From Mesorhizobium loti (lineage in GTDB: Bacteria; Pseudomonadota; Alphaproteobacteria; Rhizobiales; Rhizobiaceae), in assembly GCF_013170705.1 (NCBI RefSeq), contig NZ_CP033334.1, positions 5,743,501 to 5,807,500 of the forward strand: DNA of 64,000 bases, in the 5' to 3' direction. The notes under the pieces were generated by a model. The model saw nothing but the letters and a program-made list of their open reading frames with translations, did not search any database and had not been told where the DNA came from. Both the position numbers and the translations under genes were made by a program. Of this stretch, positions 53,737-62,643 are shown piece by piece (positions within the stretch are counted from its first letter, which is position 1; the number at the start of each line of letters is the position of its first letter).

Positions 53737-54606
53737 ATGACAAAAGAAAAGAAACGGGAGACTACCATTCGCAAGCCTCATTTGCGCGGTCGCGGACCGC
53801 ATTTCCCCCTGCTCGACACTATCGTGCAGTATGAATCGGAACCCGGCTATGTCGCCTTCACCATGCCGATGCAGAAGCGGCTGCGCGTGCAGGTGGGATC
53901 GATGATCGTCGCCGACACGACCAAGGCGCTGGTGCTCTACGAATCCGACCATCTGCCGGTCTATTACTTCCCGATCGGCGATGTGCGCGAGGAGTTCCTG
54001 CTGCCCAGCACGACGACGACCGAGAGCCCGTTCAAGGGCGTCGCCACGCATTATTCGCTGAACACCGGCATCACGCTGGTCGAGGATGCCGCCTGGCGCT
54101 ATCTCGATCCGGTCAAGGGATCGCCTGACCTGTCGGACTACATGTCCTTCTATTGGCCCAAGATGACGCACTGGTACGAGGAGGACGAGGAGATCTTCGT
54201 CCACGCCCGCGATCCGTTCCGCCGGGTCGACTGCCTGCCGTCGTCGCGGCGGGTACAGGTCATCCTCGACGGCGAGCAGGTCGCCGATTCACGCCGCGGC
54301 GTGTTCCTGTTCGAGACCGGCCACCCGGTGCGCCACTACTTGCCGATCTCGGACACGCGGCTCGATATGTTTACGCCCAGCCGCTACATTTCACGCTGCC
54401 CCTACAAGGGCATCTCCAACTATTATCACGTGACGACGCCCAAGAAGCGGCACGAGAACCTCGTCTGGTATTATCCGGAGCCGGTGCACGAGGCCGAGCG
54501 CATCAAGGGGCTGGTCTGCTTCCATCACGAACTGGTCGACAAGATCCTGGTCGACGGCGTCGAGATACCGAAGGAATTCACGGCTGCATCCAGCGGCTAT
54601 TTCTAG
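53737..54606 (+). CDS. DUF427 domain protein with two copies
   Basis: This 289-residue protein has two related DUF427 domains, at about residues 40-125 and 165-265. In the first, VQVGSMIVADTTKALVLYES lines up with VQVILDGEQVADSRRGVFLF in the second, and each is followed by a YYFPIGDVR or HYLPISDTR turn. A cytosolic beta fold of unknown activity is expected. ATG 53737 lacks a clear ribosome site, whereas an ATT at 53767 has GGGAG seven bases upstream, so the start is uncertain. It follows the receptor gene on the same strand. Confidence 0.78.
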   Translation: MTKEKKRETTIRKPHLRGRGPHFPLLDTIVQYESEPGYVAFTMPMQKRLRVQVGSMIVADTTKALVLYESDHLPVYYFPIGDVREEFLLPSTTTTESPFKGVATHYSLNTGITLVEDAAWRYLDPVKGSPDLSDYMSFYWPKMTHWYEEDEEIFVHARDPFRRVDCLPSSRRVQVILDGEQVADSRRGVFLFETGHPVRHYLPISDTRLDMFTPSRYISRCPYKGISNYYHVTTPKKRHENLVWYYPEPVHEAERIKGLVCFHHELVDKILVDGVEIPKEFTAASSGYF

Positions 54607-54699
54607 GCATCGCCCGCCCTCCCTAGTCGGCTTGCGCGCCGAAGGCTTGATAGAAAGGCGGCTCCGCGCATACCTTCCCTATGGCAGGGAGGACTATCA

Positions 54700-55464
54700 A
54701 TGGATCTTTTCAAGCTGGACGGCGATGTCGCGCTGGTCACCGGCGCCGGCAGCGGCATTGGCCAGGCAATCGCGATCGGACTGGCTGAGGCAGGGGCTGA
54801 TGTCGCCTGTTTCGGTCATGCATCGAAGGGCGGGCTGGAGGAGACCGCGCACCGGATCACGGCACTTGGCCGCAAGGCACTGGTGCTGACCGGCACAGTG
54901 ACATCCGAAAGCGATCTCGCGGCGGCAATCGATCGCGTGGAGGCCGAACTCGGCGCACTGACCGTCGCCGTCAACAATGCCGGCATCGCCGGCTCGGAAC
55001 CGGCCGAGACCTTGTCGCTGGAGACATGGCAGAAGGTGCACGAGGTCAACGTCGCCGGCGTGTTCCTGTCCTGCCAGGCCGAGGCGCGCAAGATGCTGGC
55101 GCGACGCAAGGGCTCGATCATCAACATCGCCTCGATGTCGGGCACCATCGTCAATCGCGGGCTGACGCAGGCGCACTACAACTCTTCGAAAGCCGCCGTC
55201 ATTCACCTGTCGAGGAGCCTCGCCATGGAGTGGGCCGATCGCGGATTGCGCGTCAACGTCGTCAGTCCCGGCTACACGCTGACGCCGATGAACAAGCGGC
55301 CGGAGGTGGCTGAGGAGATCAAGATCTTCAAGCGCGACACGCCGATGGGGCGCATGGCCGCGCCGGAGGAAATGGTCGGGCCGACGGTGTTCCTGGCCAG
55401 CCGCGCGTCGAGCTTCGTCACCGGCCTCGATCTGATCGTCGATGGCGGCTACGTCTGCTGGTAA
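54700..55464 (+). CDS. SDR family NAD(P)-dependent oxidoreductase
   Basis: This 254-residue Rossmann-fold dehydrogenase has the cofactor motif TGAGSGIG (about 14-21), NNAG, the catalytic serine in IASMSG and YNSSKAAV with the Tyr-x3-Lys pair. It ends with the usual GLDLIVDGGYVCW. GGGAGGA precedes the ATG. The substrate is unknown. It may share a pathway with the upstream DUF427 protein and receptor. Confidence 0.9.
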   Translation: MDLFKLDGDVALVTGAGSGIGQAIAIGLAEAGADVACFGHASKGGLEETAHRITALGRKALVLTGTVTSESDLAAAIDRVEAELGALTVAVNNAGIAGSEPAETLSLETWQKVHEVNVAGVFLSCQAEARKMLARRKGSIINIASMSGTIVNRGLTQAHYNSSKAAVIHLSRSLAMEWADRGLRVNVVSPGYTLTPMNKRPEVAEEIKIFKRDTPMGRMAAPEEMVGPTVFLASRASSFVTGLDLIVDGGYVCW

Positions 55465-55876
55465 GATCGCATCTTCGCCTGCAGTCTGAATTTGTGCAGC
55501 CGCGAGGCGTTAGTCGTTGCGTGAGATGAACGTTGGTATATATAATTTCACCCCATGAAACGGCGTTGGCGAGACGGGGCTTGCCAGGCCGGTAGCCGAG
55601 ATCATGGGACCTTGATGGCTCGCACCTTGCAGGGCGCCGCAAGACTGGCAATTGATCCGCGGATGATCGCTCCCGCAGCGATGCATCGGCAGTCATGACG
55701 CTGACCCTCCCGGCATACTCCACCATCACCGAAATTCAGCATCATTTCGCCTGCGCCGGCTTTAGCCGCGACGTGGCGGCAAGGGCCTTGCGCAACGACC
55801 AGTCTTTCCACCACAATCATAAAAAGACGCAAGAAGGGAACGAACAATAACCGCCACAGCTTGAAGGAGAACAAGC
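55465..55876. other. Long leader region before the amine transporter operon
   Basis: A promoter-like TTGCGT, 18-base spacer and TATAAT lies at 55517-55546, followed by the dyad TTTCA-CCCCA-TGAAA at about 55546-55560. No gene is convincing in the remaining 300 bases. AAGGAG lies just before the receptor ATG at 55877. Confidence 0.45.
55517..55546 (+). promoter_or_regulatory. Candidate promoter of the amine transporter operon
   Basis: TTGCGT is followed after 18 bases by a perfect TATAAT. A small dyad (TTTCA-N5-TGAAA) lies just downstream of the -10. The promoter is about 330 bases from the first gene, so the leader would be long. Confidence 0.45.
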
Positions 55877-56851
55877 ATGTCATTTCGCAGCTATATCTCG
55901 AAGTTATCGATGAGTGCCGTCGCGCTCGCGACACTAAGCCTGTTGTCACCTTCCGCCCACGCCGCCGCACCGGAATCCAACGACCCGATCAAGATCGCGC
56001 TGTTCGACTGGACCAGCGTCAACCTGAACGCCAAGATCCTCGGCGGCATCCTCGAAAAGCTTGGCTATACGGTTGAATACCCGACCGCCGACTACCTCTC
56101 CAGCCTGACCACCGGCCTCACCAATGGCGACCTCGATGTCGGCCTGGAATTCTGGGACACCACCGCCGGCGAAGCCATGAAAGCGTCCGATGCGACCGGC
56201 CAGACCGAACGTCTCGGCAAGCTCGGACCGAAAGCCAAGGAAGAATGGTGGTTTCCCGAATACATGAAGGAAAAATGCCCGACCTTGCCGGATTGGCATG
56301 CCCTTCTGGATGCCACATGCGCCGCATCGTTCTCGACGGCGGAGACGGCGCCGAAGGGCCGCTATCTCGGCGGCCCGGTGACCTGGGAAGGCTTTGACGA
56401 CGAGCGCGTCGCCGCACTGAAACTGCCCTTCACGGTCATTCATGCCGGCACCGACGCGGCGATGTTCGCCGAACTCGATTCAGCCTATCAGCGCAAGGCG
56501 CCGATCATGCTGTGGATCTATTCGCCGCATTGGGCGCCGGCCAAATACAAGGGCGAATGGGTGCAATTCCCCGAATACACGCCCGAATGCTACAACGACC
56601 CGAAATGGGGCGTGAACCCCGATGCCAAATATGACTGCGGCAAGCCGCACGGCGAGATCTGGAAATATGCCTGGAACGGCATGAAGGACAAATGGCCGGT
56701 CGCCTACAAGGTGGCCAAGGCCTATACGATCGACACCGACGAGCTCAACAAGATGAGCGGCGAGATCGACCTTGACGGCAAGACGACGGAAGACGTCGCC
56801 GCCGCCTGGATCGCCGCGCACGAAGCCGACTGGAAAGCCTGGGCGCAGTGA
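55877..56851 (+). CDS. Quaternary amine/TMAO-type ABC substrate-binding protein
   Basis: This is a periplasmic receptor of the ProX/OpuAC family, 324 residues, with a Sec signal peptide (1-29, cut at AHA-AA). Several tryptophans can form the aromatic cage that binds methylated ammonium groups: W45 (LFDWTSVN), W93 (EFWDTT), W124-W125 (EEWWFPEY) and those in LWIYSPHW. Choline, glycine betaine or TMAO are possible ligands. The nearby tmm and dmm genes make a TmoX-like role likely. AAGGAG precedes the ATG. Confidence 0.88.
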   Translation: MSFRSYISKLSMSAVALATLSLLSPSAHAAAPESNDPIKIALFDWTSVNLNAKILGGILEKLGYTVEYPTADYLSSLTTGLTNGDLDVGLEFWDTTAGEAMKASDATGQTERLGKLGPKAKEEWWFPEYMKEKCPTLPDWHALLDATCAASFSTAETAPKGRYLGGPVTWEGFDDERVAALKLPFTVIHAGTDAAMFAELDSAYQRKAPIMLWIYSPHWAPAKYKGEWVQFPEYTPECYNDPKWGVNPDAKYDCGKPHGEIWKYAWNGMKDKWPVAYKVAKAYTIDTDELNKMSGEIDLDGKTTEDVAAAWIAAHEADWKAWAQ

Positions 56852-56871
56852 TCGTTCCTACTGGAAAATGG

Positions 56872-56897
56872 GGCCTGGCCGTTTGATCGGCCGGGTC
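56872..56897 (+). other. Hairpin between receptor and ATPase genes
   Basis: A ten-base stem (GGCCTGGCCG with CGGCCGGGTC, two G-U pairs) encloses TTTGAT. There is no T tract. It probably stabilises the receptor message rather than ending transcription. Confidence 0.45.
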
Positions 56898-56929
56898 TCA
56901 AATCTTGATGGTTCCAGAAGGACGATTGG

Positions 56930-58009
56930 ATGACGGACAGGACTGAACATAGGTCGGCTCAACCGGGCACGGATGACCGTCCGGTGAAACTTGCCTGCCG
57001 CAATGTGTGGAAGCTGTTCGGGGCGAACGCGGCCAATTTCATTCGCGAGCACGACGGCAAGGCCAGCATGGCCGATGTCACGGCTGCCGGACTGGTCGGC
57101 GCGGTGCGGGCGGTCGATCTCGAAATCCGCCAAGGCGAAATCTTCATCATCATGGGTCTGTCGGGTTCCGGCAAATCGACGCTGGTGCGCTGCATGTCGA
57201 GGCTGGTCGAGCCGAGCCACGGCAAGGTCGAGTTCGAAGGCAAGGACCTGCTGAAGATTTCCGACGCGGCGCTGATCGAACTCAGGCGCCATCGCATGGG
57301 CATGGTGTTCCAGAACTTCGCGCTGCTGCCGCATCTCAATGTCCTGGACAACATCGCCTTTCCGCTCAGCATACAGGGGCAGGACAGGCCGAGACGCGAG
57401 GCGCGCGCCCGCGAGGTCATCGAACTCGTCGGTCTGCGTGGCCGCGAACATTTCTATCCGCGCGAGCTTTCCGGCGGCCAGCAGCAACGTGTCGGCATCG
57501 CCCGCAGCCTGGCGACAAAACCGGAGATCTGGTTCCTCGACGAGCCGTTCTCCGCGCTCGATCCGCTGATCCGCCGCGAGATGCAGGACGAGTTGATGCG
57601 GCTGCAGACCATGCTGCACAAGACCATCGTCTTCATCACCCATGATTTCGACGAGGCGATCAGGCTCGCCGACCGTATCGCCATCATGAAGGACGGCGAG
57701 GTCATCCAGACCGGCACGCCGGAAGAACTGGTGGTCAATCCGGCGACCGACTATGTCGCCGAGTTCACCCGCGACGTCGACCGCGCCAAGGTGATCTCGG
57801 CGCGCAGCCTGATGCGCGCCTGCGACGGCACAGAGCATGGCGGGACGGTGGCGCCGGAGGCCAAGATCGCCAGTTTTTCCGCCAGCATCGTTTCCGCCGG
57901 CAAGCCGTTCGCGGTGGTCAACGGCACCGGCAAGCCAATCGGTGAAGTCACACCGCAAGCGGTCATCGACCTTTTGGCCGGCATCGAACATACGAGAACC
58001 GGCACATGA
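56930..58009 (+). CDS. Quaternary amine ABC transporter ATP-binding protein (ProV-like)
   Basis: This 359-residue ATPase has Walker A GLSGSGKST, a Q loop in FQNFALLPHLNV, the signature LSGGQQQRV, Walker B IWFLDEPFSALD and the H switch in THDFDEAI. The N terminus with VWKLFGANAANFI is typical of ProV-type proteins. The C-terminal accessory region is short compared with a full pair of CBS domains. The stop overlaps the permease start. Confidence 0.92.
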   Translation: MTDRTEHRSAQPGTDDRPVKLACRNVWKLFGANAANFIREHDGKASMADVTAAGLVGAVRAVDLEIRQGEIFIIMGLSGSGKSTLVRCMSRLVEPSHGKVEFEGKDLLKISDAALIELRRHRMGMVFQNFALLPHLNVLDNIAFPLSIQGQDRPRREARAREVIELVGLRGREHFYPRELSGGQQQRVGIARSLATKPEIWFLDEPFSALDPLIRREMQDELMRLQTMLHKTIVFITHDFDEAIRLADRIAIMKDGEVIQTGTPEELVVNPATDYVAEFTRDVDRAKVISARSLMRACDGTEHGGTVAPEAKIASFSASIVSAGKPFAVVNGTGKPIGEVTPQAVIDLLAGIEHTRTGT

Positions 58010-59985
58010 CGGTGACGGCAAGCGCCAGCGAGCCGAGGCCACCGCTTCAGCGGTGGCTGCTGGTCTGGGCGGCGGCACTTGCCGCCGTGCTGGCGGTGTT
58101 CCTGCTGCAGGACAGCGTCCCCTGGGCTGTCAACTATCCGGCCAACGCGGTCGTTCCCGTAGCGGACTGGGTCAGCGCGCTGATGGGCTGGATCAAGTCG
58201 AACCTATCGTGGCTGACCCGCTCGATCACCGCGGTGCTCGGCGTGCCACTCGACTTCGCGCTCAATCTGCTCGCCAAGAACTTCAAGGTCGGCCACGGCG
58301 CGGACGCCTATGTCCTGCCGCGCCTGTCCTGGGTCGGGGTGTGCGCCACGGCTTTCCTCGCCGGGCATGCCGTGGGCGGTCGCAAACTCAGCCTGCTGGT
58401 CGGCGGCTGTTTCCTCTACATCGCTCTGTTCGGCCAATGGACCAGCGCCATGCTGACGCTGGCGCTGATTTCCATAGCCGTGCCGTTCTGCATCGTCACC
58501 GGCCTGTTCGCCGGCATCTGGGCCTGGCGCAAGCCATGGGCGGAAAGGCTGATCGTCTCCCCTGCCCTCGACCTGATGCAGACCATCCCGACCTTCGCCT
58601 ATCTCATCCCGATGCTGCTGCTGTTCGGCAACAGCCCGGTATCGGCGATGATCGCCACCGCCATCTTCGCGACGCCGCCGATGGTGCGGGCGACGATGCT
58701 CGGACTGACGCGGGTGCCGCTGGAGATCGGCGAATTCAGCGACATGGCCGGCTGCACGGCGCGGCAGAAACTGTGGCGGGTGCTGTTGCCGTCGGCGCGG
58801 CCGACGTTGATGGTCGGTGTCAACCAGGTGATCATGCTGGCGCTCAACATGGTGATCATCGCCTCGATGATCGGCGCCGGCGGCCTCGGCTACGATGTGC
58901 TTCTGGCGCTGCGCGCGCTGAAGGTCGGCGAAGCCATGGAGGCTGGTCTCGCCATTGTGGCGCTGGCCATCGCGCTCGACCGGCTGAGCCAGGCCATCGC
59001 GCACAAGCAGGCAAAGGGCTATGTTCACCAGGCGGTGAACCCGAGCTTCTGGCGGCGCTACCCCAATCTGACGCTGGCCATCGCCATCCTTGCCGTCACC
59101 ACGCTGCTCGGCCTGTTCGTGCCGGTCTTCGCCGCGGTGCCGAAGGCCATCACCTTCACCACCGCGCCGCTGTGGAAGGCGGCGGTGAACTGGGTGACGA
59201 TCAACTTCTTCGATGCGATCGAAGCCTTTCGCGTGGCGCTGATCCTCAACGTGCTCAACCCGGTGCGTACCTTCTGCGAAGGCTTTCCGTGGCTGGGGGC
59301 CGTGTTCCTGCTCGGCCTCGCCGGCTATCAGCTTTCGGGTCCGCGCCTGGCCGCCCTGGTCGCGGCACTGACCCTCTTCTGCGCCGTCACCGGGCTGTGG
59401 GAAAAAACCATGGCGACCGTATATCTCTGCGGCATCTCGGCCTTCATCGCCTGCCTGATCGGCATCCCGATCGGGCTGATGGCGGCGCGCAGCGACCGCT
59501 TCGAGAAGATCGTCACGCCCATCATCGACACGCTGCAGGTGCTGCCGTCCTTCTGCTTCATCATTCCGGTGGTGATGCTGTTCAGGGTCGGCGACGTCAC
59601 CGCCATGATCGCAACGATCGCCTTCGCCGTGGTGCCGGCCATCCGCTATACCAATCATGGCATCAGGCAGGTACCACCGGCATTGATCGAGGCGGCCAAG
59701 GTGTCGGGCTGCACGCCGCGCCAGACTTTCTTTCGCGTGCAATTGCCGCTGGCGCTTCCCGAGATCATGCTCGGCGTCAACCAGACCATCCTGATGGCGC
59801 TGGCGATGATCATCATCTGCGCCATGGTCGGCACACGCGACCTCGGCCAGGAGGTGTTCATCGCGCTGTCCAAGGCCGATTCCGGCCGTGGCATCGTCGC
59901 CGGCCTGGCAATAGCCTTCATCGGCATCGTCGCCGACCGGCTGTTCAACGCCTGGACGGCGAAAGCGCGGGCAAGGCTGGGATAG
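58006..59985 (+). CDS. Quaternary amine ABC transporter permease, tandem-fused
   Basis: This 659-residue membrane protein contains two ProW-type permease units. The first EAA-like loop is EFSDMAGCTARQKLWRVLLP and the second is EAAKVSGCTPRQTFFRVQLP, each followed by a VNQ-I-MAL segment. About twelve helices are expected in total. ProW is normally about 350 residues and works as a dimer, so this is a covalent dimer. A double-length permease also fits the TMAO transporters beside tmm in marine bacteria, as I recall them. Confidence 0.9.
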   Translation: MTVTASASEPRPPLQRWLLVWAAALAAVLAVFLLQDSVPWAVNYPANAVVPVADWVSALMGWIKSNLSWLTRSITAVLGVPLDFALNLLAKNFKVGHGADAYVLPRLSWVGVCATAFLAGHAVGGRKLSLLVGGCFLYIALFGQWTSAMLTLALISIAVPFCIVTGLFAGIWAWRKPWAERLIVSPALDLMQTIPTFAYLIPMLLLFGNSPVSAMIATAIFATPPMVRATMLGLTRVPLEIGEFSDMAGCTARQKLWRVLLPSARPTLMVGVNQVIMLALNMVIIASMIGAGGLGYDVLLALRALKVGEAMEAGLAIVALAIALDRLSQAIAHKQAKGYVHQAVNPSFWRRYPNLTLAIAILAVTTLLGLFVPVFAAVPKAITFTTAPLWKAAVNWVTINFFDAIEAFRVALILNVLNPVRTFCEGFPWLGAVFLLGLAGYQLSGPRLAALVAALTLFCAVTGLWEKTMATVYLCGISAFIACLIGIPIGLMAARSDRFEKIVTPIIDTLQVLPSFCFIIPVVMLFRVGDVTAMIATIAFAVVPAIRYTNHGIRQVPPALIEAAKVSGCTPRQTFFRVQLPLALPEIMLGVNQTILMALAMIIICAMVGTRDLGQEVFIALSKADSGRGIVAGLAIAFIGIVADRLFNAWTAKARARLG

Positions 59986-60006
59986 GGCAGGACGTCGCGC
60001 CGCGGC

Positions 60007-61365
60007 CTATTCCGCCGCGACGCCCTTCACCTCGAGATAGCTCTCCATCGAATCGTCCAGCGCCTGCAGCCACGGCGTATGATGCAGCGGCGCCATGGTG
60101 CCGGTCATCAGCGAGCGATAGGCGTGATCGCGGAAGCTCATGATGTCTTCCGCCTTGTGGTGTTCCCATTCCATGAAGGTCTGGTTGACCGCCTCGACAT
60201 CGAAGCCGGGATAGTCGGTCTGGTCCATCAGTTCCTTGGTGTAGTCGCCCTGGAACCAGATCATCTGCTCGGCGTCCTCCAGCGTCTCCTCCCGCGCCCG
60301 CCACTTGGCACTGTGTTCGGCCATCGCCTTGGCCGAGGGAAGCTTGATGCGGCCCATGATGACATCGCGCGCGAACCAGGCCTGCGCGTCGAACATGTTG
60401 AAGGTGTAGAACTGGTCCTGCATGCCGATATAGGACAGCTTCGGATTCTTCTCCCACACCACGCCTTCATAGAGGTCGAGCGGCCACATGCGGTTGGCGG
60501 TCTTGAGCTTCAGGTCGTCGGTGAGGAAGGGGAAGGAATGCAGATAACCGGTGCACAGGATGATGGCGTCGACATCCTTGGTGGTGCCGTCCTTGAAGTG
60601 CGCGGTCTTGCCGACGACCTTCTGCAAGAGCGGTACCTCTTTCCAATTCTCAGGCCATTTGAAGCCCATCGGCTTGGAGCGGTAGCTGGAGGTGATCGAC
60701 TTGGCGCCGTATTTGTAGCATTGCGAGCCGATATCCTCGGCCGAATAGGAGCGGCCGATGATCAGGATATCCTTGCCCTTGAATTCCATCGCGTCGCGGA
60801 AATCATGGCTGTGCAGGATGCGGCCGTTGAAGGTCGAGAAACCCTCGAAGTACGGCACATTGGGCACCGAGAAATGCCCGGAGGCGACGACGACATTGTC
60901 GAATTCTTCGGAATAGGTGACGTCGTTGGTGCGGTCATGCGCGGTGACGGTGAATTTCTTTGTCTCGTCGGAGAAGGTGACCATGCGCACCGGGCTGTTG
61001 AAGCGTACCCATTTGCGCAGTCCCGACTTCTCGACGCGGCCCTTGATGTAGTCCCACAGCACGGCGCGCGGCGGGTAGGAGCCGATCGGCCGGCCGAAAT
61101 GCTCCTCGAAGGTATAGTCGGCGAATTCCAGGCATTCCTTGGGTCCGTTCGACCAGAGGTAACGGTACATCGAACCGTGCACGGGGTCGCCATGTTCGTC
61201 GAGGCCGGTGCGCCAGGTGTAGTTCCACAGGCCGCCCCAGTCGGACTGCTTTTCGAAGCAGACGATTTCGGGAATCTCGGCGCCCTTGTCGGCAGCCGAC
61301 TTGAAGGCCCTGAGCTGTGCCAGGCCGGACGGTCCGGCTCCGATGACGGCAACGCGAGTTTTCAT
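60007..61365 (-). CDS. tmm: Trimethylamine monooxygenase (FMO family)
   Basis: This flavin monooxygenase of 452 residues oxidises trimethylamine to TMAO with NADPH and oxygen. The FAD motif is GAGPSG (9-14), the FMO signature [11 protein letters not shown] is at 179-189, and the NADPH motif is GRSYSA (204-209). An LCTGY segment follows. Long stretches such as [20 protein letters not shown] and [15 protein letters not shown] match my memory of bacterial Tmm almost residue for residue. AGGAGG lies upstream of ATG 61365. It converges on the transporter operon. Confidence 0.92.
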   Translation of the reverse strand: MKTRVAVIGAGPSGLAQLRAFKSAADKGAEIPEIVCFEKQSDWGGLWNYTWRTGLDEHGDPVHGSMYRYLWSNGPKECLEFADYTFEEHFGRPIGSYPPRAVLWDYIKGRVEKSGLRKWVRFNSPVRMVTFSDETKKFTVTAHDRTNDVTYSEEFDNVVVASGHFSVPNVPYFEGFSTFNGRILHSHDFRDAMEFKGKDILIIGRSYSAEDIGSQCYKYGAKSITSSYRSKPMGFKWPENWKEVPLLQKVVGKTAHFKDGTTKDVDAIILCTGYLHSFPFLTDDLKLKTANRMWPLDLYEGVVWEKNPKLSYIGMQDQFYTFNMFDAQAWFARDVIMGRIKLPSAKAMAEHSAKWRAREETLEDAEQMIWFQGDYTKELMDQTDYPGFDVEAVNQTFMEWEHHKAEDIMSFRDHAYRSLMTGTMAPLHHTPWLQALDDSMESYLEVKGVAAE

Positions 61366-61404
61366 TTCAGGGCCTCCTCTTTTTTGATTTCCCCAGCGAA
61401 ACAA

Positions 61405-61447
61405 ATTTCACTGAGAGTGACAGTAATTGGCCCTTCCGTGCTGTCAA
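61405..61447 (-). promoter_or_regulatory. tmm promoter with operator
   Basis: The minus strand has TTGACA (61447-61442), a 16-base spacer and TACTGT. The dyad TCAC-N5-GTGA (61408-61420) abuts the -10. The same motif (ATTTCACTNANNGTGA) occurs reversed before the XRE-cupin gene. A shared repressor site is likely. Confidence 0.6.
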
Positions 61448-61585
61448 CAGACATCTGCTGGAACGGCATTTGCGCGCAGCGGATTCCTGGCGAAAAACCT
61501 GCGGCGATTGCAGTCGCCGAGCCGGCACATGCGACACAAGATGGCTTGCCGTCGCGGTTGCGCTCCTGTATCGGCACCTAAGATG

Positions 61586-61600
61586 TTCACCGTGAGTGAA
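61586..61600. promoter_or_regulatory. Operator before the XRE-cupin regulator
   Basis: TTCAC-CGTGA-GTGAA is a perfect five-base dyad 26 bases before the regulator start. Read in reverse it matches the tmm site at 12 of 15 or more positions, including ATTTCACT and GTGA. Autoregulation is likely. Confidence 0.6.
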
Positions 61601-61626
61601 ATAAATCCTGAAGTTGCGGGGGCGAG

Positions 61627-62346
61627 ATGGCAAAGACAATTTCGGATTCGAAGGCCGGTCATGGTCCTGCAAAAGCCAAGCCGTTGGCAAAGGTCTCCGC
61701 GGACGGAAAGACCATCCGGGCGCCGCTGACGCAGAACCCGCACGCCATCCGCGACACACGCGAGAAAGTGCTGGAGGTCGCGATCGGCCGCGAGGTGCGG
61801 GCGTTCCGCAAGAAGCTCGGGATCACAGTCGCCGACCTGGCGGTCGCCACCGACATTTCGCTGGGCATGCTGTCGAAGATCGAGAACGGCATCACCTCGC
61901 CGTCGCTGACCACCTTGCAGGCGCTGTCACGGGCGCTCGGCGTTCCCGTCACCGCCTTCTTCCGTCGCTTCGAGGAAGAGCGAAGTGCTGTCTTCGTCAA
62001 GGCCGGCGAAGGCCTCGATGTCGAGCGCCGCGGCACACGTGCCGGTCATCAGTACAATCTGCTCGGCCATATCGGTTCGAACACCAGCGGCGTCGTCGTC
62101 GAACCCTATCTGATCACGCTGACCGAGGATTCGGACGTGTTCCCGACCTTCCAGCACGAGGGCATGGAATTCCTCTACATGCTGGAAGGCGAAGTCGTTT
62201 ACCGGCACGGCGGCAACCTCTATCCGATGAAGCCCGGCGACAGCCTGTTCTTCGACGCGGACGCGCCGCATGGCCCGGAGCAGCTGACGAAGCTGCCGAT
62301 GCGGTATCTGTCGATTATCTGCTATCCGCAGGGCAGTTCCGGGTGA
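61627..62346 (+). CDS. XRE-cupin transcriptional regulator
   Basis: This 239-residue regulator has an N-terminal extension of about 45 residues, a helix-turn-helix (VRAFRKKLGITVADLAVATD and SLGMLSKIENG, about residues 58-90) and a C-terminal cupin domain (about 150-230, with HEGMEFLYMLEGEVVYRHGG). It is divergent from tmm and lies between tmm and dmmA, so it probably controls methylated-amine oxidation. A helical N-terminal tail before the helix-turn-helix is common in the group. Confidence 0.9.
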   Translation: MAKTISDSKAGHGPAKAKPLAKVSADGKTIRAPLTQNPHAIRDTREKVLEVAIGREVRAFRKKLGITVADLAVATDISLGMLSKIENGITSPSLTTLQALSRALGVPVTAFFRRFEEERSAVFVKAGEGLDVERRGTRAGHQYNLLGHIGSNTSGVVVEPYLITLTEDSDVFPTFQHEGMEFLYMLEGEVVYRHGGNLYPMKPGDSLFFDADAPHGPEQLTKLPMRYLSIICYPQGSSG

Positions 62347-62426
62347 TTGGCTAATCGCCCTCTCGTGGGAGTGATGTACGGTAGCACAGAGGGGCGCGCC
62401 CTCGGCATGTCTTTGCTTGGACCGGC

Positions 62427-62600
62427 TCAAACCGCGCGCTTCCTCGGGCTTGACCCGAGGATCCATGCCGCGACCTTCGCCGACGGTGCAACGGAGCAGA
62501 ATTCTCAACCGTTACAACGCTTTAACGTCACGGAATGGATCCTAGGGTCTGCGCCGCGTCGCTTCGCTCCTTGCTTCGCCCAAGATGACGAATTCGATGG
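62427..62600. repeat. Mesorhizobium-type intergenic repeat
   Basis: The stretch contains CCTCGGGCTTGACCCGAGGATCCATGCCG and, 90 bases on, CGTCACGGAATGGATCCT, each given here in shortened form, followed by CGCTTCGCTCCTTGCTTCGCCCAAGATGAC-like sequence. CCTCGGG and CCCGAGG pair. I recall such elements between many Mesorhizobium genes. It fills the gap between the convergent regulator and dmmA genes, and nothing else is seen there. Confidence 0.65.
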
Positions 62601-62643
62601 TTCGCGTTCCTTCGTGCCCATCTTGGCAGCTTCGACGGCAGCT

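Noticed and set aside
57837..60143. Long plus-strand open frame over the amine permease gene
   Set aside because: It is the second frame of the high-GC permease gene, rich in Arg, Pro and His, and has no family features.
61614..62354. Second plus-strand frame over the XRE-cupin gene
   Set aside because: The frame at 61627 has the helix-turn-helix and cupin domains; this one does not.
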